From Austropuccinia psidii (lineage: Eukaryota; Basidiomycota; Pucciniomycetes; Pucciniales; Sphaerophragmiaceae), in assembly GCA_023105745.1 (NCBI GenBank), contig JALGQZ010000001.1, forward strand, positions 59,229,437 to 59,293,436: DNA of 64,000 nucleotides, read 5' to 3'. The notes beneath the pieces are model-generated. The model was not told the origin of the DNA. It saw only the letters and a list, made by a program, of their open reading frames with translations, and ran no database searches. Made by a program: the position numbers and the translations under genes. Below, piece after piece: positions 10,961 through 20,969 of the stretch (its first letter is position 1; every line of letters starts with the position of its first letter).

Positions 10961-11565
10961 CAAATTTGCCAATATGCCTAATTAAGCATATTATGATTAG
11001 AATTGATGAAAAATGGCTGTTTTGATGTTTTGAGGTCTGATGTGGCCAATTGTGCCAAAGTGCATATCTTGATGAAATTGGCCAATTGGGCCATCTGAAC
11101 GAATTTCTTCTATGAACTTGATTTTTATTTTTTCTTGAAAATCTTCTTCTTATCCCCTCCTTCATTGGTCAATTGCCATAAACACCTTGCTGATTGGGTT
11201 TTGGCTTTCAATTTTGATCTTAAGGAATGAGTTTAAGGCTGACTTGAAGAAGTTTTGATGAGGATTATCTGTAGCTGGTCTTTACCATTAATAGTGTTTG
11301 CTCTTGATTATTACATAAATTGACTCCCCAAACAAGATATGGGAGTTATGATTGCTGCTTTTTGAAATAAGAAATAAAAATGAAAAAATAAAAATAAAAA
11401 TAAAAGATACAAGTAAAAGAAATGAAAAATAAAAAATAAAAATGAAAAAGAATTGAGAGAAAAAGAGAGTAAAGAAAGAAATAAGAAATTCCTGAGGGTT
11501 GTCCTTCTTGTGGTGAGTTTCTTGATTTTGGCCAAAATGTTCTGAAAGATAAAACCAAGCATTTG

Positions 11566-11975
11566 ATGCTCACAGCGTGGCCAAGGTAATGTTTTACAAG
11601 AATTAGACCCCTCAGGGATGCATACCAGGAGATGGAACTTACTTTCATAACTTCCACTCCCCACCAAGCACCATAAATGAAAATTGATATATGCCATAAG
11701 ATGAATTTGATAATGAATGTCTTGAAAGATAATTTATGGCATGATTAAAGAAAGAAGAGAAAATAAAAGAAAAGATTGGGCCAAATCTTGATGAAAGGTC
11801 CAAATCTTGAGGGTATTATGTTGCAAGGCCTTCTGAACCTGTCCAAAAAATTGACAAGTGCTCACAAAGTGGCCAAGGTGATGCTTACAACAAATTTGGG
11901 TAGAATACCCCCTTAAAGGTGCATGCCAGGAGAGGAACTTACTCTCATAAACTCCAATCCCCACCAAGCACCATA
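11566..11975. repeat. Duplicated ~130-bp module flanking the pol stop of element B
   Basis: 11566-11700 and 11850-11975 align base for base at many positions. Shared words include GTGGCCAAGGT, CCAGGAGA and CCCCACCAAGCACCATAAAT. The second copy ends at the stop codon of pol (11978). This is a diverged direct duplication within the element's 3' region. Confidence 0.65.
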
Positions 11976-11977
11976 AA

Positions 11978-14900
11978 TCAAACTCTTGAGGCATTTGGGC
12001 CAGGCTTGTCTGGATACAAAGTGTGAAAGTCCTTGACAAGGTCTGGGGAGTTGGTAAGGTTGGAAGCTGGTTCCCAAGTTGTTCTTTCTGGGTCTTCATT
12101 GAATCCTTTCCACTCCACTAAATACCATAATGAACCTCTCTTGAGTTTTGAGTCCAGAACCTGAGCCACTTCCCATTCTTCTTGCTCTTCCACTATTACT
12201 GGAGGTGGTGGCAATTGGTGTCGATTTGGGATAGTTGATTGCTTCACTGGTTCTAACAAGGACACATGGAAAACAGGGTGAACTGACTTCCATTGTTGAG
12301 GCAACTTGAGGTGATATGCATGGCTGCCAATCTTCTTGAGAACTTCAAAGGGTCCCAACCATCTTTCTGAAAGTTTCTTGGTGGGTCTTGTTGTCTTGAT
12401 GTTCTTGGAAGCTAGCCATACTTTGTCCCCAGGTTGGAAATCAGGTGGAATTGCTCTATTTCTATCTGCATACTTCTTGAATCTTCTTATTGCTGACTCT
12501 AATTCTTCTTTGACAACTTGCTGTACTGATTGGAGTTTTGTTGATAACTTTCCAGCAGGTGAATCTTGAGAAACATGGATTGAGTCAAAGCTGGGATTTC
12601 TTCCATAAATGGTGAAAAAAGGTGATTGCTTTGTGGATGAATGTTCTGCATTATTATAGGCAAATTCAGCCAGAGGGAGCCAGGTGTGCCAGTCATCTTG
12701 ATGGTAACTGACATACATCCGAAGATACTGTTCTAGAATCTGATTTACCCTCTCTGTCTGTCCATCTGTTTCAGGTTGAAATGCAGTTGAAAGATCTCTT
12801 GATATCTTGAGCTGCTGACATAATTGGGTCCAGAATGATGAAACAAATAAGGAACCTCTATCACTAACAATACTTACTGGAAGACCATGTTTGGAAAATA
12901 CATGACTAATGAAGATTTGAGCTAAGTCCAGTGCAGTGATTGTTGAATAAGTTGGAATAAATATTGCCATTTTTGAAAGTCTGTCTACAACTACTAAAAT
13001 TGAATCAAAGTTGCTTGACAAGGGCAATTGAGTGATAAAGTCCATTGATAAAGAATTCCAAGGACCAGATGGAATTTGAAGAGGCTTGAGTAATCCAAAC
13101 TTCTTATGGTGGATGTTCTTGTTTCTTGAAAATTGCTGACATGAGGACACATAGTCCTTGATGATTTGATTCATGCCAGCCCAATAAAAATCCCTCTTGA
13201 TGAGCTTGAGGGTCTTCTCCTGGCCAGGATGGCCAGCCAATGGTGAATCATGACGCCTTTGAAGAATGTCCAATTGAATTTCATGATTGCTTGGAATGAC
13301 TACTCTATCTTTGAACAATAATAATTTTGCTTGAGGTTCAAGAGAATAGTCTGGGACTGATTCTCCTCTTGCTAATTTCTTGAGGATCTCCTTATAGTCT
13401 TTGTCTTGCCATACTTGTCTTTGGATCTGATCAACTAAATCTGAAAACATTTCAACTTTTATGGAAAAGAATCTTGACTCTTGAATTTCATTCTGCTTGA
13501 GAACTTGATGAAAGTTTTGAGGATTCTTGCTGATGAAATCCACCCCCCTCTCTGGGTACACGTCGTCCCAACGTGACAAGGCATCTGGTAAAGTGGCCAG
13601 CCTGCCTGGGCGGTAAGTGATAACAAAGTGAAATTCAGACAAAAATTCAGCCCAGCGGGCCTGACGACGAGTAAGGACCTTAGAGGACATAAAATATTGG
13701 AGAGAACAATGGTCTGTCAAGACCTCGAAGGAATCAGAAAGAGAAAGGAGAAAGGCTCTCCAGCGCTTGAGAGCCCAAACTATGCCAAGGAGTTCCTTGT
13801 CATGAATTTCATAGTTGAGTTCAGCTGGTAAGAGCTTGCGACTATCAAATGCAATGGGATGCTTTCCTGAGTCATTCACCTGACTCAGTACAGCACCCAA
13901 GGCATAATCAGAGGCATCAGTCTCTACAATAGTTGGGAGAGAAGGATTAAAGTGAGAGAGGATAGGAGCAGTGGTGAAAGCTTCTTTGAGTATCTGAAAC
14001 TGGCTAAGAGCTTCCTCATTGAAGATGAAGGGAGAATCTTTTTTGATAAGGGAAGTGAGGGAAGAGATTTTTTTGGAATAATTTTTAATGAAACGATGAT
14101 AAAAGTTGGCAAAGCCAAGAAAAGATTGGAGGGCCTTGATGTTCTTGGGCTGAGGCCAATTGAGTATTTGTTGAACTTTTGAAGAATCCATCCTGAGGCC
14201 ATCACTTGAAACAACATAGCCCAAGTATTCCACACTTGAGGGATGGAATACACACTTGGAGGCTTTAGCAAACAAATTATTGTCTCTCAATCTTTGGAGA
14301 ACAGAGGCCACATGTTTAAAATGTTCATCCAAAGAGCTAGAGAAGACCATAATATCATCTAAGTACACTACAACAAAAATATCCAAATAATCTGCAAATA
14401 TATCATTCACAAGATTTTGGAATGAAGCTGGAGCATTGGTTAAGCCAAATGGCATAACCAAATACTCATAACTGCCATATTTGGTTCTAAAGGCAGTTAA
14501 ATGCTCATCCCCCTCTTTAATTCTCAGGAGATTATAAGCACCACCCAGATCTATCTTGGAGAAGATAGTAGCACCGTTAAAGACGGTAAGAAGCTGATTC
14601 ATTGGAGGAACAGGATACCTGTTCTTCCTAGTGACAGCATTAAGTTTGCGGTAGTCAACACACAAACAAAGACCACCATCCTTTTTCTTAACAAAAAGGA
14701 CAGGTGCTCCTGTTGAGGAGGAGCTTGGTCTGATGAAACCTTTCTCTACATTCTCTGAAATGTAGGCCCGCAGTGTTTCTGACTCATTCTTTGATAAAGA
14801 GTAGATAACACCAACTGGAGGTAGAAGACCCTCCAGTTTGATATGATGATCACAGGCACGGTGTGGGTGAAGTTTCTCTGCTTTCACTTTGGAGAATACA

Positions 14901-15693
14901 TCCAAATATTTGTGATAAACAGGAGGGACTACCTTCAGCACAGTTTCAATCTCTTCTGGCTCTTCCTCCTCATCCCACTGCTCCTCCAGGGAGGCATGAA
15001 AAGATAAAGGAGGAAGGTCCATATCCCCTTGAAAGAGATGAAGTGAAGATATAGCAACATCTTCTCCAACATCTTTTATCTCTTTGAAGACTTCATCTCT
15101 TAATGGAAGTAATGACTGAGAGGGAAAAATGGAGGGGTTATGGACAGAAGGAGGAAAGGAAGGTGTCTTAAGTTCACCAACCAGAGCAACACGGTTGACA
15201 GCAGTGGATAAGTCATTACTAGTAGAAGAAATAATACCACTAGAATCCTTATGACTCAAATCATAGGTGATCAATCCATTTTTCCAATCAATAATGGGAT
15301 TAAAATGGTAAAGAAAATCATAGCCCAATATTAGGTCTTCTCCCTTGGGTGAATCTATGATAAAGAAATCCCATTCAAAGCTTGGGAAGGAAGGTAAATC
15401 AACAACCCACTTGGTATAATGGGTGATGAACAGGGAAGTGGATTCACTGGAATCCAAAATGAAAAGAGGAATCTTTTCAGGGAGCTCTGACATGGTCAAT
15501 GAGCACTTGAGAACAAAATTCTTTGCAATAAAAGAGTTTGTAGCACCAGAATCAATGAGAATACTATAAAAAATATCAGAGATTGAAGAAAAAATAAGAA
15601 ATTTTAAAGATTTCTTGACACTAGTATTCAGAGTGCACAATTGTGCTCTTGAAGGAAATAAGTGAGAACCATTGAACACATCATGATTCCCAC
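11978..15693 (-). CDS. pol: Element B Pol polyprotein (protease, RT, RNase H, integrase, chromodomain)
   Basis: The frame has 1233 codons from the first GTG (15679) and stays open upstream across the gag stop, so expression by -1 frameshift is likely. Domains in order: aspartic protease with DSG at residues 43-45; reverse transcriptase with YLDD (14354-14365); RNase H with TDASDYALGAVL (about residue 590); integrase zinc region (H..H..CQQF near residues 805-850); DDE core with MDF, SDRG and TERVNQ; GPF box; C-terminal chromodomain (VAQVLDSKL…YLVEWKGF…TWEP), which in this class directs insertion towards heterochromatin. No stop interrupts it. The fourth zinc ligand of the integrase is Phe (codon 13130-13132) instead of Cys, so activity is doubtful. 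It is the best-preserved pol in the window. Confidence 0.93.
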
Positions 15694-17052
15694 TCAGGCT
15701 TTTCCCTGCTTGCTAGGGAAGCCTTTTGAGGACTCTTGCCTATTTTCAGGCCTCTTGAAGAATCTTTCAAATGGGTGCTTCCCACCACAATAATTGCACA
15801 AGCCTTCCTTAATCCTCCTCTCCTTTTCAGAACCAATTAATTTGTTGTCCTTATTGAGGAGAGCAGCATGAGGCTTGTCTTTGGACACTTGAAAATTCTT
15901 CCCCTTCTTATTCTTCTTATGATAAGGCTTCTTTGATGATGAACTTTGAGGAGGCTTGGAGGAGTTGGATCCACTGATTGGAGGCTTCTTCTCTTGATGA
16001 CTGCCCTTTTCCTTCTGCCTCTCATGGTACCTGGTATTTAATTCCAAGGTGATATCCATGAGTTCTTGAAGACTATCAAAAGTTCCAGGGTGAGAAGCCA
16101 ATTGGTCCAACAATCTTGATGCCAAGCCTCTTCTATACACATGAATATAGGCCCTTTCCCCCCAGTCTCCAATTCTTGACATTAAACTTCTGAAATCAGC
16201 TATGTAGAAGGAAACTTGACCACTTTCCCTCATCCTCAAATTGTCCAACTCTTGTTCAGCTTTTCTGACTTCATTTGGATCACCAAACAGAGTGAATAAC
16301 TGGGTTTCAAACAACTGCCAGTTATTGAGGAGGTAAGAAGGGTCTTCATTGGAGATATTTGAGAGGTAAGGTTCAATCCATTTGCCAGCTCTACCAGTAA
16401 GAAAAGAAGTTGAATAAAGAACCTTCTTCCTGTCAGAGAAGAAGTTTGCCGGGTCATTATGAAAGATTAATTGACAGGATTGAATGAATCCTCTCAATTT
16501 ATGAGCTTTAGTACCATCAAAAGAATCAGGTGCCTTCATTGATGGAGTCTTGAATGCAGGGACTTTTGAAGTGTCCCTTGGGGCAATTGCTTGAGTGAGT
16601 TGTCCCATAAACTGAGTCATTTGCTCCATCATCTTGAGGAAATTTGGTTCAGCTTGAGAGACAGAAGGTTGATTAGAAAGGGCTAGATTTGGAGCCTCAG
16701 GAGCTTCAGTAGCACCTGCCAAGGCAGCTGCCACTTCAGTCTCCTCAGATTCTTCCTCTTCAACAGACTCCTCCCCCTCCTCATCTTCAGCTTCCCCCAA
16801 TCTACTTCTAGGCCCTTGAGAAACACCAGGATAACCACCCAATAGTCCAGAGAATGATCTTGATCTTCTAGACTTCACACCTCCTCTTCTGGAGGGTGCT
16901 GCTCCTTCCATTGGTGGTCCTCTGTCCAGATTTGCACTCAGTTGATGAACTGATGGTGTGCGGTCAAGAGGAGCCCTTGGTGTAAGAGTGAGAACAGCTT
17001 GATGTCTCTGGGATCTTGTATTCTTGGCTGGTGGGCTATGCTGAACTGGCAT
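15694..17052 (-). CDS. gag: Element B Gag polyprotein
   Basis: It has 452 residues from ATG at 17052. The N-terminal region is basic and Ser/Pro-rich, followed by an acidic low-complexity stretch (about residues 85-110). A typical retrotransposon Gag core follows (MKAPDSFDGT, W..Y, FGDPNEVRKAEQEL, FRSLMSRI, YRRGL), then a Lys/Ser-rich linker. It ends with a knuckle CNYCGGKHPFER followed by FF (15757-15798), where the last zinc-binding Cys is expected but Phe is found. Gag forms the virus-like particle and binds RNA. The stop TGA at 15694-15696 comes two codons after a -1 slippery heptamer, so most product is Gag alone with a minority Gag-Pol fusion. It is intact. Confidence 0.92.
   Translation of the reverse strand: MPVQHSPPAKNTRSQRHQAVLTLTPRAPLDRTPSVHQLSANLDRGPPMEGAAPSRRGGVKSRRSRSFSGLLGGYPGVSQGPRSRLGEAEDEEGEESVEEEESEETEVAAALAGATEAPEAPNLALSNQPSVSQAEPNFLKMMEQMTQFMGQLTQAIAPRDTSKVPAFKTPSMKAPDSFDGTKAHKLRGFIQSCQLIFHNDPANFFSDRKKVLYSTSFLTGRAGKWIEPYLSNISNEDPSYLLNNWQLFETQLFTLFGDPNEVRKAEQELDNLRMRESGQVSFYIADFRSLMSRIGDWGERAYIHVYRRGLASRLLDQLASHPGTFDSLQELMDITLELNTRYHERQKEKGSHQEKKPPISGSNSSKPPQSSSSKKPYHKKNKKGKNFQVSKDKPHAALLNKDNKLIGSEKERRIKEGLCNYCGGKHPFERFFKRPENRQESSKGFPSKQGKA
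15700..15706 (-). promoter_or_regulatory. Candidate -1 ribosomal frameshift site between gag and pol of B
   Basis: The minus strand reads G GGA AAA in the gag frame, a perfect X XXY YYZ slippery heptamer. The gag codon GCC and stop TGA follow. Pol is in the -1 frame and is open through this point. I see no obvious strong stem directly downstream. Confidence 0.7.
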
Positions 17053-17825
17053 TATGAAAGAAGAATGAATAAAAACTTGATGATACTTTGAATAAATTAA
17101 GGCTTGACCAAATCAAATTAAATGAGAATCTTGATGAACTTGAGAAATCAATCAATAGTCTTGAAGTGAATCAATATGAATAAATCTTGAAGAGTGAATA
17201 TGACAAAGTCAAATTCTTATGAATAATCAATTTCAATCAATAAGTCAAATCAAGTCAATCAAAATCAAATCAATTAAGTCTTGAGGAATCCAATCAATAT
17301 CTTCAAAAATCAATTCAATTTTCTTGAGGAATCAAATTCAAATCAATAAATTAAATCAAATCTTGAGGATAAATCAGGTATCTTGAAGAATCAAATGAAG
17401 TCAATCAAATCAAATCAAATCAATCAAAGTCAATTCAAAATCTTGAGGTGAAGTCAATGTCTTGAACAACCAATCAATCAATCAATAATCTTGAGAAAAA
17501 TCAAAATCCAAATCACTGAATACCCCAAATCAATAAATCCCTGAATAATGAATCAATTAACCCAAATAATTCCACTCAAATAACCTGATAAAAACCTGAA
17601 TTCAGACAAAAGAGAAATTAGAATGATAAAGAATAAAGTGAAATGGTCAGCAGAATTTTTGAAATGAGAAAGAGAATCAATTTTCATTTGAATAAAATGA
17701 ATGAGATGAAAATTGATAAGAGAGAAAAATCATAAAAATCATAAAAAATCATAAAATCATGAAAAAATCATAATTGAAGAATGAGATAAATGAATAAAAT
17801 GAATGAAAGGAAAGAAGCAATTATG
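17053..17825 (-). other. Element B leader: AATCAA-rich low complexity
   Basis: No gene. Bases 17100-17520 are dominated by AATCAA/TCAAAT words with recurrent TCTTGA, and 17715-17775 by an AATCATAAAA repeat. It is the untranslated leader between the primer-site region and gag. Confidence 0.7.
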
Positions 17826-17839
17826 AGTTAATTAAAATA
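17826..17839 (-). promoter_or_regulatory. Candidate self-primer binding site of element B
   Basis: On the element's sense strand, one base after the 5' LTR end, the sequence is TATTTTAATTAACT. It does not begin TGG, so it is not an ordinary tRNA site. The exact reverse complement AGTTAATTAAAATA lies inside the LTR on the sense strand (18212-18199), about 35-42 nt downstream of a CATATACC TATA-like word. That arrangement would fit self-priming as in Tf1. Confidence 0.45.
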
Positions 17840-17840
17840 A

Positions 17841-18579
17841 TGTCACAGGGGCTCTTCTAAAATGAAGAGGGCCTGGCACTCAGTGAACAGACTTACTTAT
17901 GGAGGGCTCAGAAGAAAATACTCAAATGATAAGAGTAATGGAGTAAGAGGATAAATTCCTAGTCATAAAATAATAAGCATAAAAGATAAGAGAGACAAAA
18001 CAAAAGCAATAATAAAGAGCCAACCACAAATAATCCTGAGTCACTGTTTCAACCTGTTCAGAAAAGAGAAAAGGAATTAATAAGGATATGACCACCAGGA
18101 CTCTACTGAACAGGTGAGGGAAGGCTAAGACTAACGTAATAAGTAATAAAATAATATTCCAAAAGTGAGAATAAAATAATATTAAATAATAAATCAACTA
18201 TTTTAATTAACTGGGGGAAAAACCCCCAGGTGGGTGAAGAGGGGCTGGTATATGTGAGAAATGCCAGCCTTGGAGTTTGAGTGTTGAGATACTGGCCTGT
18301 ATGCTGGAAGAAGTTGGATGTGGGATTGAATCCTGTATTGGTGAATCCAATACAGGTGATACAGTCAATACAGGTATTTGCGCCTGTATTGATGACAAGC
18401 CTGTATTTGGTGAATCCTGTATTTGAGTCTTGCCTGTATGGAACTGTATTGAGGTATGAAAACTGTATTGGGTGAATTATTGAATGAAACCCCCTTGCTG
18501 ATTGGGTTCTGAAGGGTATCCATGATATAATGATTTGCTGATGATGATTGGAAATGCCCCTGCCTCCTTGGCTGTGACA
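17841..18579 (-). repeat. Element B 5' LTR (739 bp)
   Basis: It has TGTCACA/TGTGACA ends. In element orientation it holds a TATA-like word (complement of 18247-18254), a 7-bp hairpin (18229-18211) and then AGTTAATTAAAATA. Its right-hand target copy TTTTT lies at 18580-18584. Confidence 0.95.
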
Positions 18580-18584
18580 TTTTT

Positions 18585-19440
18585 CCACAGCTTACCATCC
18601 ACAAACAGATGGCCTAGCTGAGAGGATGATCCAAACAATGGAGGACATCCTCAGGAGGTTCTGTGCCTATGGCATGGAATACAAGGACCATGAGGGATAT
18701 ACCCATGATTGGGTCACCCTCTTACCAGCAGTCCAACTGGGTTATAATACAAGCCAGCACTCTACCACAGGAAAAACACCTGCACTGGTAGAGAAAGGGT
18801 GGAATCCCCTTTTACCTGTGGATCACTTGAAGAAAAATCTTCTGACCATCCACCCCACAGCCAAAGACTTCCATGATATGTGGAAGAAAGCCTGTGATAC
18901 TGCTGCCAAATGCATAGCTGAGGACAAAGAGTATAATAAGCAGAGGTGGGACAAATCACATATGGAACCTGACTTCAAGGAAGGGGACCAGGTGTTAATG
19001 TCTACACTAAACTTTAACAATCTCAAAGGACCCAAGAAAATGAGAGACTCATTTGTAGGGCCCTTCACTATCATTAAGTTGATAGGGAAGAATGCAGTAG
19101 AGGTCAAGCTCACTGAGGAGTTTTCTAGGAAACACCCAGTCTTTCCAGTAAGCCTGGTCAAACCATACTTCCAAACAGAGGAGGATAAATTCCCCTCCAG
19201 GAAGAAAAACTTCACTCCACCAGAAATAGTGGAAGTAGAAGACTCTCCTGGACCTGTGAGTAAAATCATCAGGGCCAGAAAAATCAGACTCAATGGGAAG
19301 GATCAGAGACAATATCTAGTCAGATTCAAGAACCAGACAGCTGACAAAGACAAATGGTTGGCATAGGATGCCATACCAGATGGGAACCTCCATTTAAGGA
19401 GATTCAGAGCCTCTAGGAGGACTGAACAGTCTCATCAATG
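18585..19440 (+). pseudogene. Element A Pol, second part: integrase C-terminus and chromodomain-like tail
   Basis: It continues the integrase interrupted at 9367: [16 protein letters not shown] (the DDE glutamate), the conserved THDW and EKGWNP blocks, a basic RWDKSH segment, a GPF box and a C-terminal tail (YLVRFKNQ…KWL) resembling a chromodomain. A TAG at 19364-19366 replaces a sense codon. The same frame continues to RRFRASRR and a TGA near 19440, as in C and D. It belongs with 4735-9367 and is not functional. Confidence 0.88.
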
Positions 19441-19452
19441 ATGAGCCTTTTT

Positions 19453-19465
19453 TAGAGGGAGGGTA
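19453..19465 (+). promoter_or_regulatory. Polypurine tract of element A
   Basis: TAGAGGGAGGGTA lies directly before the 3' LTR TGTCAGCC, the expected place for plus-strand priming. The same motif before the 3' LTR of A' (near 42576-42586) supports it. Confidence 0.75.
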
Positions 19466-20903
19466 TGTCAGCCTGTGACTCAAAACCAGAGCACAAGCAT
19501 GACAGCCAAAATACCATAAACCAATGGTATAGCCAAAATACCACCAAAACATGGAGCTGAGCCAAATTAGCTCAAAAGGTATCAGAAGAAAGAGGAAACT
19601 TACCTCTTTCTGAAAATATAAGTCCCATCACCATAGGACAAGAAACAACAAAGCTATTCCTGCTTAAAGTTATTGCTGAGCATAAACCTTAATTTTCACC
19701 TCTCATCTAAAATCTAGAGGGAGAGGCTTAACCCCATCAAATGGGTATTTAAAATGAAGCTCTAAGCCAGGGCTATCCAATGATACCAGCCAAACTGAGC
19801 TAGCACCAGTATTACTTGAGTTATGGTCAAATTCAGACCAAATAAGGGTGAACAAAACATTCACCTCTCATCTAACTTTTACAGTTTTAGTGTGAGATAC
19901 CTAAAGTGGGGTCTTTTTGGAAAAAGCACAATCAGGGCTATCTGATGGTGCCATCCATTTCCTCATAACTCAACTACAACAGAAGTTATTGGCCAAACAA
20001 GCTTAATGCAGCTTTTGACCAGACCACGCCAATGTACAAAAATACTTGTACATGGGATAACTTTGTCATATTTAATGATAACCATGTCAAGTTGGGTACC
20101 ATTGTGTAGAGCCCATACAGGGCTATTCAATGAACTAACTTTGAGCTTGATATCTCAAAAACCGACAGAGTTATGACCATTTTAAGGTCAAAATCCCACC
20201 TGCTGTCAGATACAGCCTTACCATGGGATAATATCCCATAACCATGAATATGAGGTGTCAAATAGACGAAGAAGCATGTTTCTACTTCAATACCTCATAT
20301 GTCAGTCAATACTGGGGTCCCATACAGTTTCTGTACAGCATTCTACGTGTCATACACGTCAGAATCAGGCTGTGAGGTCCCCAGATGAAAATTTTCACCC
20401 TGTATTGGTGAAACTGCCCAGATGTGGTTTCAAAACCACATCTGAGCCCAAAACAGGGTATACAGGCTGTTTGCAAACCACAAGCCTGTCCAGGAGAGTG
20501 AAAAATCTCCACTTCCTCTACGTGGAAAGGTCTAGCAGCCTTTCCACCTCAATTTCAGGATAAAAGGAGGGCTTTTCACAGCCAAAAACCTTTCCTCATC
20601 CTGCTCTTGAATAACCTACGTAGTAAACTGTCAAAAACAGTTTTACTCTTGGTTAAATAATCAGGTATACTCTTAACTTAAAGTATTGTAGTCTTTATTA
20701 TTGTAATCCAACAGGTAAAGCTGCACCCAGGGCTTTCAACAGCGCTCACCACCACTATATCTCTATAGTAAAGCCCTTTAAATCTTAAATTAAATGATTT
20801 ATTATCAATCTTATCATCTTTTAAAACCATTCTTACCATGTCACAGTCATAGTTAAAGCTTGTAAATACTCATATACACCTTTATCATAGACTCAGCCTG
20901 ACA
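19466..20903 (+). repeat. Element A 3' LTR (1438 bp)
   Basis: It is a direct repeat of 1988-3428 with about 20 substitutions, ends …CCTGACA, and is followed by the TAAGA target copy (20904-20908). Small frames in it are LTR sequence, not genes. Confidence 0.92.
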
Positions 20904-20969
20904 TAAGAATTCCTGTCAAACCAAAAGTTTAAATGACAAATTGCTCCATAATAGGCTTAAGAAATCATG

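Larger units (their letters stand above)
10139..11977 (-). other. Element B 3' untranslated region with repeats
   Basis: These 1.8 kb lie between the pol stop and the polypurine tract. They contain a ~122-bp tandem repeat rich in TGCGCA (10566-10960), a purine-rich AAAATAAAAATGAAAAA tract (11370-11490) and a duplicated ~130-bp module (11566-11700 and 11850-11975). Frames of up to 206 codons on the minus strand (10352-10972) consist of translated repeat and start without ATG, so I do not call them genes. Confidence 0.7.
9368..18579 (-). mobile_element. Element B: chromodomain Ty3/Gypsy retrotransposon, minus strand
   Basis: It is 9.2 kb, with LTRs at 9368-10125 and 17841-18579 (TGTCACA…TGTGACA) and a TTTTT target duplication. 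In its own orientation: 5' LTR (right), candidate self-primer site, leader, gag (17052-15694), pol (15679-11978, -1 frame), a long repeat-rich 3' untranslated region, polypurine tract, 3' LTR. The LTRs differ by only about two substitutions (9627/18090, 9665/18136 region) and one 19-bp tandem duplication. It is therefore the youngest autonomous element here and postdates element A. Confidence 0.95.
1988..20903 (+). mobile_element. Element A: Ty3/Gypsy retrotransposon with element B nested inside
   Basis: Two direct LTRs (1988-3428 and 19466-20903) both begin TGTCAGCC and end CCTGACA. The 5-bp target duplication TAAGA lies at 1983-1987 and 20904-20908. Without the nested element B and its extra target copy the element is about 9.7 kb. 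By eye I count about 20 substitutions and two small indels between the LTRs, so roughly 98.5 percent identity and a moderately old insertion. Coding capacity is gag plus pol on the plus strand, disabled by nonsense codons (5260, 5926, 19364), a frameshift in ORF1 and the insertion of B in integrase. Confidence 0.92.

Noticed and set aside
10352..10972. 206-codon minus-strand frame in the element B 3' region
   Set aside because: It is translated TGCGCA tandem repeat (repeated FAHxxxFA-type residues), begins at a TTG and has no recognisable domain.
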